Assembly: GCA_037962975.1 (NCBI GenBank)
Contig: CM075676.1
Coordinates: forward strand, 42,385,501-42,449,500
Source of the DNA: Clitoria ternatea
Taxonomy: Eukaryota > Streptophyta > Magnoliopsida > Fabales > Fabaceae
Reading direction: 5' to 3'
DNA length: 64,000 nt
Notes under the pieces: generated by a model
Told to the model about the DNA's origin: nothing
Seen by the model: the letters and a program-made list of their open reading frames with translations, nothing else
Database searches by the model: none
Translations under genes and position numbers: made by a program
In this document: one piece after another, positions 20,034 through 30,214 of the stretch
How positions within the stretch are numbered: position 1 is the stretch's first letter
How the letters are laid out: each line of letters begins with the position of its first letter

Positions 20034-22847
20034 GATCAAATTCTCCAGATGAAGCAAGTACGACCGTACAAAGAAAATTTAATTAATTAAAGACATCGTT
20101 GTTTGAAAACAAAAATAAACCTATCAAACTGGTCTTTTTACGATCTTATACATAATTTTATAAAATAGATTATAATTTATACAACAACTGCAACAAACTC
20201 TTGTTCCACTAAATGGTGTTGACTATATAGATTAAACGATGCTATTGTAAATTCTGATTTCTTAGGGATCTCATTTATAAAGTAAATTATAGTTGATAAA
20301 ATGTTAAAATTTATAAATGCATATATTTTTGAATGTCATAAAGTTTCAACTTAAAACTAATTGACAATGAAAGAAATAGCCTAATACATATTTAAATAAT
20401 TCTACATACTATGAGATAAAGAATGTAAACTAGTAACCTTATGAATCATACAATTTATAATACTGAAACTATTTTTTAAAATTACCTATAACATATAAAT
20501 TTAATTATTAACTATATATTTTTATATGTTAATAAACTTGTTTAAGATAAATACATTTTATTAACATATATATATTTAGATCCACAAAAACCACGTTAAT
20601 AACTTGTAATTATTCCATCAGAATTTTGTTAGACCTAAGCATTTTAATGTTATAATGAGCTACGCCTCTTCAAATGAGAATTTTCTTCTTTTAAAAGAAT
20701 GATGAAGTCACCATGGATGACATATGCATGCATTGATGAAAGTCATGACGATTGAGAATTTAAATTACTCACACTGAGGTGCATTTTATATTGCACGATA
20801 CGAACACTAGAGAGACGACCCTATAACATTGCAAGTTACCATTAATTAATTTGTATTAAGTGTTTTACTATAGGACTTATACATGAATCTAACAAATAAT
20901 GCAATTTCATTTAGTGACAACACTAGAATGGAAGCTAAGCGTGCGAGAAAGAAAGAATTAAAGCCCTAAGCCCTAAAATATATTTTTCTTTCTCCTTTTC
21001 TATTTCTCTTGCACGTGTGAGAGAAAGGAAGAATGGAAGTTATTGTGCTCATCAATGGCTTGATTGGAGCTCAAATTCTCGTCGACACTTAAAATTGATC
21101 GCATATTCGAAATTGTGGAAACAAGGTAAACATTTAGGTAACTTCAATTTCTAGTTTCAATTATTTTCCTCCCAAAATCGAATTTGGCATTAGTTATGGG
21201 TTTCTTGAATTATTTCGGTTTGGGTGCTTTTGAGAAAGAAAATTCAAGGAACCAACCTCCTAAGGTTTGAAAATGACGTTGGGTATTAATGAGTTTTCAT
21301 CTCAACAGTCGTTCGTTACAGACCAAGGTGTCAACCAAAGAGGAACCCCGAGTCAAGAGCGCAATTAATTGAGACAAACTTCAAAAGCCTTAAAAATGTA
21401 TTTGGAGTTGTTTCGCTAAAGTGGGTTTTGAATTCGATGTCGAAATGCTAATCCACTTCGTAAATTTCTTAAATTATGGATATTGGCGACAATTTGGGGA
21501 TTTTGACCTATTTAGGCCTGTTTTTTAAAATAATTATCAATATAGGTCTCATGTGGAACAAATTAGCTGTGTGGGTGTATTTGGGTCACATCATGTTTTA
21601 AAATCGCATGAGAGGAAGATGAAATTCTACATGCTTGAGACGTGGTAAGCATGCAGAGATCCGTCTGGGAAGGAGACAAAAGCATACCCAATTCACATAT
21701 CAATAAGACGAAATTGACCAGCGTGTCAGGGGTAGGGAAGCAGGCTGGATTTCGGTTCATTAAAGGATGAAATCATCAAAGATTCATCTTATTGGGGGCC
21801 GAAATGTGTAAGAATTAATCCCATGCCTGGATAAAAGTGGATCAGAATTTGTCCCATGCCTGGATGAAAGTGGTTAGACATGGAAGGACGAAATTAGAGA
21901 TATGAAATTGGTTTAAATTATGGTCCATATAGTGAAACTTTTTCACACTCCATTTTCACTCTTCATCTTTAGTTCCAATAGCTTCAGTGGTCCCTTTTCC
22001 ATTTCACTCGCGTGTGCATTGCTTTTGAAGGGTTCCAGCTTCTTGAAAGGTATATTATCTTCACCTTATTTAGAAATTGTTTTATATTTTTGGGTTGAAC
22101 CTAATGCTTTGTTAAATTTATTTTTTAAACATTGTTGCTTTTGTAATAAAAATAATGTATTTTTTATAGTGTTATTTATTTTGGTATTATGGTTACATAT
22201 TTTGTTGATATTATGATAATACATGTTGTTAATAGCACAAAACGATGATAATAGTAAAGATAAAATAAGTAAATTTTAAAATATTAATGTTTTGTTTGTT
22301 GGGCTATGTGGTAGTGTGTGAAAATATTATCAAGAATATATTTTTTCCGATAATATTTTGTTCAATAAAATAAAAACTTTTTTAACATTGATGTTTTTGT
22401 AAAATTAATATATTTTTATAGTATTATTTGTTGATATTATGACAATATATGTTATTGTTAGTGTGATAATATATTGTAGATAATGATTTGGTGATAGTGT
22501 GAAGGTAAAATAATTATATTTTAAAATAATGATGTTTTTATGGATAGTGGAGTATTTTTGTTGATAATGTTTTGTGCATTAAAATAAATATCTTTCTTTA
22601 ACATTGTTGCCTTGTAAAAATAATATATTTTTATAGTGTAATTTATGGATAGTGTGATAATATATTTTGTTGATTTGTTGGTAGTGTTAAACTAAAATGA
22701 TTATATGTAAAAATATTGATTTTTTTTAAACTATATAGTTTGTAAAAGTCATATATTTGTAATATTGTAAAAGTGTTATATTTATAATATAGTTTGAAAA
22801 AATATTATATTTATAATAATATGTTTATCATAATATGTGTCTTGTAG
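20034..22847. other. AT-rich spacer, unit 2
   Basis: Counterpart of 3403-6224, with the same degenerate TGATAATATATTTTGTTGAT-like motifs in the right half. No gene is seen. Confidence 0.4.
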
Positions 22848-23625
22848 GACGGACACGTCGTCTTCATCTATGCGAATTTCAAATGAAGTAAACCAAGCCC
22901 TGAAAACCCATCTCTCCTAAAATTTCAAAATGTACATGTATCCGAATCTATATGGAATGGGAAACCAGACAGAATTTTAAAATATAGAAGTGCGTTACTT
23001 TTCTGTTGCGAGAGAGGCTCTGTTCCACAACAAATTATGCTACTGTTACGAAGAGCTGGTTTCCTTGGGATAGCTTAACTTCATTTTTTTAAGGTAGAGC
23101 CTGCTTTGGTGTCTGCACTTACGGAGAGGTGGAGACCTGAGACGCACACATTTCATATGCCGCTTGGTGAATGCACGATTACCCTCCAAGACGTGGCAGT
23201 GCAAGTTGGGCTACGAGTAGATGGCCGACCATTGATAACTGATACATCAGAACAGGATTGGAAGGCAACGGTGTAAAATTTATTTGGTTTGTATCCGCCT
23301 GATGATGCATTTCATTGTGGTTGTTTAAAGATGAAGTAACTTTCAGATAACTTTACCACCGTTGATGACCACCTTGGGACTCTACTGCAGACGTTGAGAT
23401 ACATCAGAGCTTATATTCTACATTCGATAGGTGGTGTTATATTCTTTGATCAATGCAGTAGTAGGGTCTTTTTGAAGTATTTCCCGTTACTGGAAGACCT
23501 TGATACGTGCAGCGAGTACAGATGTGGTTCTACTGCACTAAGTTATTTGTACCGTGAGTTATGTAAGTCCACAGATTATGATCGATCATCAACACGTGGT
23601 CTGTATCTACTCCTTCATGTATGGG
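22848..23625 (+). pseudogene. PMD (MAIN-like) gene fragment, unit 2, 5' part
   Basis: Same frame, domain blocks and two TAA stops as in unit 1; a visible difference is Cys to Arg late in the frame (ACGTGG for ATGTGG). It is interrupted at 23625 by the Athila 5' LTR. The target bases ATGGG (23621-23625) are repeated at 62510-62514, after which the PMD frame resumes. Confidence 0.75.
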
Positions 23626-24640
23626 TGATAAATTAATTTTAATACACTTCTTATAGTTTTACACTTGGGGTTTATTATATAATTACTATGTTTAATAATA
23701 GTATTTTAATTAAGTTTTATGTTGTTTAGTTAAATTGAAGTATTATGTATATATGTTTCAATTCTCGTTTTTGTATGTATCTTGAGTATCTTGCCTTATT
23801 TTGGCCATAACTTGGGCTTTTGTCATCCAAATGGGCTAATATTGGAGCCCATGGAAAGCTAAGACAGAGGGCTACATCATGATGATCAGATTTGGTTATT
23901 TTACATTTGAAAAAAATAAAGAAATGGAGCTTGAATCAATCAGCCCTCATGTGTCCCACCAGCATTGACATAGTTAACCAAAATACACATATCTGGAGCT
24001 GTAGATGTCCAAATGACCTCTTCTTGCGCCAAATTCTCAATAAGACAGAGATCTACAACTTTTATGTTGAAGGTTTTGCAAAATTTGGCCATCTAGAAGG
24101 TCATATTTGACTCGCGAGGTGGAGAAGATAAAGAGGAGAATGAATTTCAACACCTACCATTATCTTCTTTTGAATTATTGTAATTTCAAGCCCACCAATG
24201 TTGAAAAAATACATTAATAATCAGAAAATGAATTATAGTATCATCATATCTTACCTATAAATAGATGCTTGAAGTTGTAAGGAAGATACACAAGAAATAC
24301 ATAAGAAATACATGCTTTAGTTTTCATTACATTTCTATATCTTTGCTTTAGTTTCTTAAGTTTTAGTTCTTTCTCTTGCTTTATTTCTTTGTTCTATATT
24401 CCATCCCTCAAGTTATGATTTTCATTTCCCTTCCTCAATATCAAGTAAGTTAATTTTATTATTTGTTATTTACTTTTATAATCAAAGTTATAGTTAATTT
24501 AATATTAGTTTTCATTGTTAAAAATTATCATGGAAGCTTAATCTTTTAAAATCAACTCAAGGAATTTAATTTTTCTTTATGTTAACTTTGAGTTCTTGCT
24601 CTTAATATTTTGATTGAAGATAATTACTTTTCTTTGTTTC
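23626..24640 (+). repeat. Athila copy 2 5' LTR, left part
   Basis: First 1015 bp of the LTR, including the TATA box at 24255-24264. It is cut at 24640 by the Ogre element; the LTR continues at 49291. Confidence 0.9.
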
Positions 24641-24988
24641 TGTCGCGACCGGGATCGCGGCGGCACGACCGACCCTCAAAAATGATTTTTGTTTGGTTCG
24701 AAAAGAAAAACAGGGAGTCGCCACCAATATTTTTTAGGATAAAATACCGGGAAAACCTTTTATTAAAGCATTGGTCAAAAAAAATGAGATTCCAGATTCG
24801 GGAGTCTGATTACAGGTGAGGAAGGTATTAGCACCTCACAATTGTCCGTTATAAAAAATGGTTACCTCAATATGATAGCGAACGTATTATAATTAACTCA
24901 GAAATTATTTTGACTTTTTCATAAAAACATACAAAATGATAAAATATACAAAAATAAATAATTAAAAAAAATGAAATTTTTTACATGA

Positions 24989-25175
24989 GATTAACAAGAC
25001 GTCTCGTCCAAATTAAACTCGCTCCATCTTTTTTAAGAAAAAATAAAAAATGAGATTAACAGGACGTCTCGTCCAAATTAAACTCGCTCCACCATTTTTT
25101 AAGAAAAAATAAAAAAAATAAGATTAACAGGACATCTCGTCCGAATTAAACTCGCTCCACTATTTTTTTAAAAAT
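24989..25175. repeat. Three tandem ~62 bp units in Ogre left LTR
   Basis: Each unit begins GATTAACA(A/G)GACGTCTCG and continues with AATTAAACTCGCTCCA and an A-rich spacer. The same three units occur in the right LTR at about 46220-46405. Confidence 0.85.
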
Positions 25176-25509
25176 ATAATAAAAATTACAATAATAATAA
25201 TGACAATAATAATAATAATTACAACTTTTATGCTAGTCCAAATAGAAGGTGTGAAACACTCATTTCTATTAATATTTATCAATTAACAGAAATTAATTAA
25301 TAATTGAAATGGAAACATAGTCACCAAACAGCAATTAATTTAACAGAAAATAAACAAATACAAATATTAAAAATGAGGAACAGAATGGGACCGGTGCAGT
25401 GAGGGAGCTGGTCGGTGTAACGAGAGAGAGGCTGGACGGTGTTGTATAAGGAGGCTGAACGGTGTGTTTAAAAAGGGACGGTGTTGGGTGAGGATTTGAG
25501 GGGGACGGT

Positions 25510-25985
25510 GTTGAATGAGAGGAAATGGGACAGATTGGAGTGAGGACAGTTTGGAGTGAGGAGTTGGGTGAGGTCGATTTGGTGAGGGTGAGGACGGATT
25601 GGAGTGAGAGTGAGGACAGCTGGGTGAAAGGGAGTTGGGTGAGGTCGGTTTCAGTGAGGGTGAGGACGGTTTGGAGTGAATTGAGGGAGCATTGGAGTGA
25701 AAGGGAGCTAGGTGAGGTCAGTTTGGTGAGGGTGAGGACGGATTGGAGTGAGAGTGAGGACGGCTAGGTGAAAGGGAGCTGGGTGAGGTCAGTTTCAGTG
25801 AGGGTGAGGACAGTTTGGAGTGAATTGAGGGAGGATTGGAGTGAGGAGTTGAGGACGGCTGGGTGAGAGGGAGCTGGGTGAGGTCGGTTTCAGTGAGGGT
25901 GAGGACGGTTTGGAGTGAATTGAGGGAGGATTGGAGTGAGGAGTTAAGGACGATTGGGTGAGAGGGAGCTGGGTGAGGTCGGATT
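25510..25985. repeat. G-rich minisatellite in Ogre left LTR
   Basis: Imperfect repeats of GTGAGGGTGAGGACGG, GGGAGCTGGGTGAGGTCGG and GAATTGAGGGAGGATTGGAG. The plus strand is G-rich with many GG/GGG runs; the transcript strand is C-rich. The right LTR equivalent (about 46730-47245) has a different number and order of units. Confidence 0.85.
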
Positions 25986-26134
25986 TGAGAGGGACAGTGC
26001 TGACAGTGAAGTAGAAAAGGAGAGAGGGGACAGTAAAAAAAAATTGCTTCAGAGTTCTTTCCAAAATGAAGGCCTTTTTTCTTTTTCCTCTAAAATGAAC
26101 GCTTCTAGGATCCCTTTCTCCTCCTTTGTTTGCA

Positions 26135-26144
26135 GTATTTATAG
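26135..26144 (-). promoter_or_regulatory. TATA box in Ogre left LTR
   Basis: Reads CTATAAATAC on the minus strand. It is the counterpart of the one in the right (5') LTR. Confidence 0.45.
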
Positions 26145-26429
26145 AACATTTGAGGAGCATGTTGATTGCCTGAATAGATCTGAGACATCCTGGCTACCAA
26201 TTGGTGAGGATTTTTTATTATTTCCTCATTGTCTTGTTACCAGCCGCCCCTTGAAATTAGCAAATCAACTTGGACAACATGGTGGAAACAGCCTGGATCT
26301 TTGACAATCAGGGAGAATGGAGGCTGGTGGAGATTCTTTATCATTTTCTTCCTGTCTTGTTGTGAGTCGTCCCCCCTTAATTCAAGGATCCACTTGGATA
26401 GTGGAAATCCATGTCAGTACGCGTAATTG

Positions 26430-27870
26430 ATGGAATCTGACTCAGATTTAACTTTCTCTGCTGAATCCGAGTGGAAAAAGATGATTTTGTACACTAGACC
26501 GAGTGAAAGTTTTGGTCGGTGTGAGGCTGTTGTGAAACATTCAATCGGAACCGAGTGACAAGTGACTCGGAACTGACTGAAGAGGACTCGGAAATGGCTG
26601 AATAATGACTCGGTGTTTAGCGTGAAGACCCCTGATGCTAAATTTTCTCTTCACTTCGCTTGAGTGAGAGCTTCTCGCTTAAGCGAAAACACTCCAGTAG
26701 CTCACTGTCCATCTTTCGCTCAAGCGAGAATTTATTTCGCTTAAGCGTTTGTTGAAGGAAACCACTTTATGATGATCTCGCTCAAGCGAAGAAGGGCTCG
26801 CTCAAGCGAGAAGTCTCCCTTAACTCGGATTTGCTCTGGAATTGAACCACTGTTTCACTCGGATATGCCATTCGGAGAAACCTTTGCTCGGATTTGCTTG
26901 ATGGCCACTCAGTTGAGGATCTCATTCGAATGATGCACTCGGAAGTCTGAGTTGATTTCCACTCGGAATTGACTTCAGTCGTCAATTAACTCACTCGGAT
27001 ATACCTTTCACTCAGAAATTTGGACTTAAACGACTCTAGAATCTGGCTGATAGAAGTTCTTTCATGTCCGAGCCTTGCTTTGCTCGGAAAAACAATTTTC
27101 TGCCCCAACTCACTCGGATGTCTTCCTTGGGGACATCACACTCGGGCTCAGTGTGAAACTGTGAGTCTGCCCGAGTGTGATGCATTTAGTGGCTTCTTCC
27201 GCTCGGAATCCATTCACTCGGAATAGCTTTTTGCCCAGAAAAGCACTTGTTTCCTAGTCAGACCTGTTTCAGTCAGCATCCTTTCACTCGGAATTAGCTT
27301 TGGGCAGCTTTTATTGGTCAGTCCCTTTTTCACTCGGAATGGTTGTATTCGGACAGCTTCCACTCGGATTCATCTCTAACAGGGACATATTTCTTTTCAA
27401 CATTGAACTTCCAACAAGGTCAGCCATTTACCACTCGGAATGTCTAAGACAAGGAACTTTCCACTCGGATTCTCCTCCAACAGTGAAGTATTCCACTCGG
27501 ATTTGCTCCATTTTGAGTAATTCCACTCGAATTTTCTTCCAACAGTGAAGTATTACACTCGGCAACGCTCCATTCTGAGTCAATCCACTCAGATTGGATC
27601 ATTTCTGAGTCTTTCTACTCGGATTTCATCATTCTGAGTCGGATTTATTTTCAATCGGAAAGGTTCCAGTCGACAACCAACCCTTCAGATGCATTCAGAA
27701 ATTGGAATCTTCATTTAAAAATTTCTTGACAGTTGAGGCCCACTTGGAAACTCTCTATTTGGAGACACAGCACTCTGCTACGTCTCACTCGGGTTGTCCC
27801 TTACTCGAAAATGATCATTCTGAGTCATCTTACTTGGAAATGATCATTTCCGAGTCAGTTTTTTTTAAAC
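26430..27870. repeat. CTCGG-rich domain and CGCTYAAGCG palindromes in Ogre left LTR
   Basis: More than twenty dispersed copies of CACTCGGAWT or its relatives (ACTCGG, GAGTCGG, CCGAGTG) occur in about 1.4 kb. At 26656-26815 there is a cluster of near-palindromes such as TCGCTTAAGCGA and TCGCTCAAGCGAGA. The right LTR has the same domain at about 47690-49100, with one palindrome unit fewer. Confidence 0.8.
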
Positions 27871-28013
27871 ACTCATTTTTTTGATTAATAATTTTTAATT
27901 TTTTTAATTTTTTTTATTTTATTTATTTTTTTTCACTCGTGGATTCCCTATTCTTGGTGATGAAAATTCCCTATTCTTGGAAAAAATTGACTGGACCAAA
28001 ATAGGTGTTCATA

Positions 28014-28036
28014 AATGCCCCTCTTTACTTCTTTTC
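28014..28036 (-). promoter_or_regulatory. Ogre polypurine tract
   Basis: On the minus strand, a purine run built of GAAAAGAAG and AAAGAGGGG blocks lies directly next to the 3' LTR, the expected plus-strand primer position. Confidence 0.7.
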
Positions 28037-28149
28037 CATGAGGAAGAGCATGAAGTTTCTTCTTGCTTTTGAAATAGAAAGGGAGTAAAGACGTGAACAC
28101 CATTGTCAAAGTATCAGATGAGGGAGAAAACCTAGGAACTGACTAGAAA

Positions 28150-28455
28150 AGTAGAAGAAGAAGGTGTTACCTCTCGGTTGACAGGAGAAGTAAAAGGTTG
28201 AGGATATTGCCTCTCGATTGGCTGAGAAAGTAAAAGGGTAAGGGTGTTGCCTCTCGGTCGACAGGAAAAGTAAAAGGTGAGGGTGTTGCCTCTCGGTTGA
28301 CAGGAAAAGTAAAGGTGAGGGTGTTGCCTCTCGGTTGACAGGAAAAGTAAAGGTGAGGGTGTTGCCTCTCGGTTGACAGGAAAAGTAAAGGTGAGGGTGT
28401 TCCCTCTCGGTTGACTGGAAAAGTAAAAGGTTGAGGGTGTTGCCTCTCGATTGAC
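28150..28455. repeat. ~38 bp minisatellite in Ogre 3' untranslated region
   Basis: About seven units of GGTGAGGGTGTTGCCTCTCG plus GTTGACAGGAAAAGTAAA, with 38 bp spacing in the regular middle part. Reading frames through it (minus strand, 28132-28788 and 28167-28496) are repeat artefacts. Confidence 0.85.
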
Positions 28456-28461
28456 ATGACT

Positions 28462-28705
28462 GAAGGTTGTTGGGGAACTGCCCCTTGAATGAACAAAAGA
28501 AATCTGGGGAGATGCCCCAGTTTGAAATGACTTGAAAGTCGTTAGAGAACTGCCCCTTGGATGAACAAAAGAAATCTGGGGAGATGCCCCAGTTTGATAT
28601 GACTTGAAAGTCGTTAGGGAACTGCCCCTTGGATGAACAAAAGAAATTTGGGGAGATGCCCCTTTTACTGGAAGAGGAATCTGGGGAGATGCCCCAGTTT
28701 GTATT
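28462..28705. repeat. 72 bp minisatellite in Ogre 3' untranslated region
   Basis: Three units and a partial, each carrying AACTGCCCCTT, AACAAAAGAAATCTGGGG and AGATGCCCCAGTTTGA. GGGG and CCCC blocks could form hairpins in the RNA. Confidence 0.85.
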
Positions 28706-29013
28706 TTTTTCTCTTTTTTTTTCTTTTTTTCTTTTTTTTTATTTTCAGGGGTACTGCCCCTTAGCTGGAAGGAAAAATCTGGGGACATGCCCCAGTTTAA
28801 GCTGCTTGGGTAATGGTGAAATCACTGGGGAAGGATAAGTTCTTCTAAGCTTGATCAAAGAAATATCCTGGTTGAGGGAGCTGAGCCCATTTTTATGGTT
28901 CTTCGGGAGGGACCCTCAGTCTGCGTTCTACTTAGGTACGAACAGTGGGTCTTGCTGAGAGAAAGCTTTGGCAAATACCTGCTTTTAGATGATGAATTTG
29001 GTGTCCTTTTGAC
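28706..29013. other. Ogre 3' untranslated region
   Basis: A T-rich run followed by sequence without coding signal. It ends with the CTTTTGAC target of the hAT element at 29006-29013. Confidence 0.5.
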
Positions 29014-29541
29014 TAGGGATGGCAAAACGGGCTGGCCCGCCCCGCCAAAGCCCGCCAAAAAGCGGGCCAGGTTGGCCCGCCCCGCCAAGTTAAACGGGCC
29101 AAAATACAGGGCCCGCCCCGCCTAAGGCGGGCCCGGCGGGCTGGCGGGCCGGCCCGCCAAAGTTAAAATTGTAATTTTTTTAATAAAAAATATGTCAAAT
29201 TAAGATTAAAAAATTAGAAAAATAATTTTTTTTAAAAAATTAAATAAAATATTATTAAAAGAAATGTATAAATAGTAAAAGATGTTACTTTTTTTTAATT
29301 TTAGAAAATCAAAGTATATATTTTAATAAAAGAAAGTATAAATTAGTAATATTTATATTTTTTTTCTTTTGGTGGGGGCCCGTCGGGCCGGCCCATCCCG
29401 CCAAGGTTTTGGCCCGCCAAATTAGCGGGCCAGGCGGGGCGGGCCTTGGCGGGAGGCGGGCTAAAAATTCTTGTCCGCCTCGCCAAATTTGGCGGGCTTG
29501 GCGGGCCAGCCCGTTGGGCCTGGCCCGTTTTGCCATCCCTA
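29014..29541. mobile_element. Non-autonomous hAT element
   Basis: The terminal inverted repeat TAGGGATGGCAAAACGGG is present at both ends, and an 8 bp target duplication CTTTTGAC (29006-29013, 29542-29549) flanks it; both are typical of hAT. About 150 bp at each end is very GC-rich, made of GGCGGGC / GCCCGCC words, while the middle is almost pure A/T. There is no transposase. Confidence 0.9.
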
Positions 29542-29549
29542 CTTTTGAC

Positions 29550-30214
29550 AAAAAAGTGAGTCAGTATAAAAAGACTTACAGGTAAATCTCCCTGGCGACT
29601 GGCTTTTTAAGTTAACTCATGGATGAAACAGAAACATCCTCTAACTTTTGGCGAGTGTATTTAGCGGAGATGGTTATGCTTATACCAAGCGAAGTCTGGT
29701 GCTAGGATGCATTTCGTTCCTTATAACTTTACACTCTGTCATTTTCAATTTCAAAAATTTCTTTTAGGCAAAAACCTGTTTATTCATAAAATTTAACCAT
29801 GAACACATGTAGGAAGAAGGGAGAATTTTATTTACAAACATCATGGTATGTACAGTGGTGATGAAAATAATATTAAACACAGAGATGTGATAAGATATAA
29901 AGAATTGAAGGCAAATAGAAAGGGAAAGGCTCATATATCTTCCAGTGATCTTCTACGAGCAATGAGAAACTTGATCCTTTATTATGACTTTGTGTTCGTC
30001 CTCTGACTCTGCTTCTAAGGGCGTAATTTGACAATGACCCTAATACCCGTTTTGACCTCCTTTGTCTTTGGCTTGAAGGGTTTATGTTGTGGAGTCGAGT
30101 TTGTGATTCAGACTGAACCGCCCTTTCAGGTTTTCGGCTTATCTTGTTGCTCTAACTTTTGCCTAGGCCGCCTTTTCAGGTTTTCAACCTAACGAGCTTT
30201 TTCTTTTTTCTTTA
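29550..30214 (-). other. Ogre region between integrase end and hAT insertion
   Basis: No gene recognised. It is downstream of the pol stop in the minus direction, so it belongs to the 3' untranslated region. Confidence 0.45.

Larger units (their letters stand above)
24641..28013 (-). repeat. Ogre 3' LTR (left, 3.37 kb)
   Basis: Matches the right LTR over its whole length. The outer end is TGTCGCGACCGGG. The inner end reads GTGTTCATA where the right LTR has GTGTTCACA, so the terminal CA has mutated here. It contains three roughly 62 bp tandem units, a G-rich minisatellite and a CTCGG-rich domain (separate entries). Confidence 0.9.

Noticed and set aside
28150..28705. Regular repeats considered as a CRISPR-like array
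   Set aside because: Units are directly abutting with no unique spacers, and this is a plant genome.
28132..28788. Long minus-strand frame with repeated GASPQISFVHPRGSS-type peptides
   Set aside because: It follows the minisatellites in the Ogre 3' untranslated region; no start context or domain, and the 38 bp unit is not a multiple of three.
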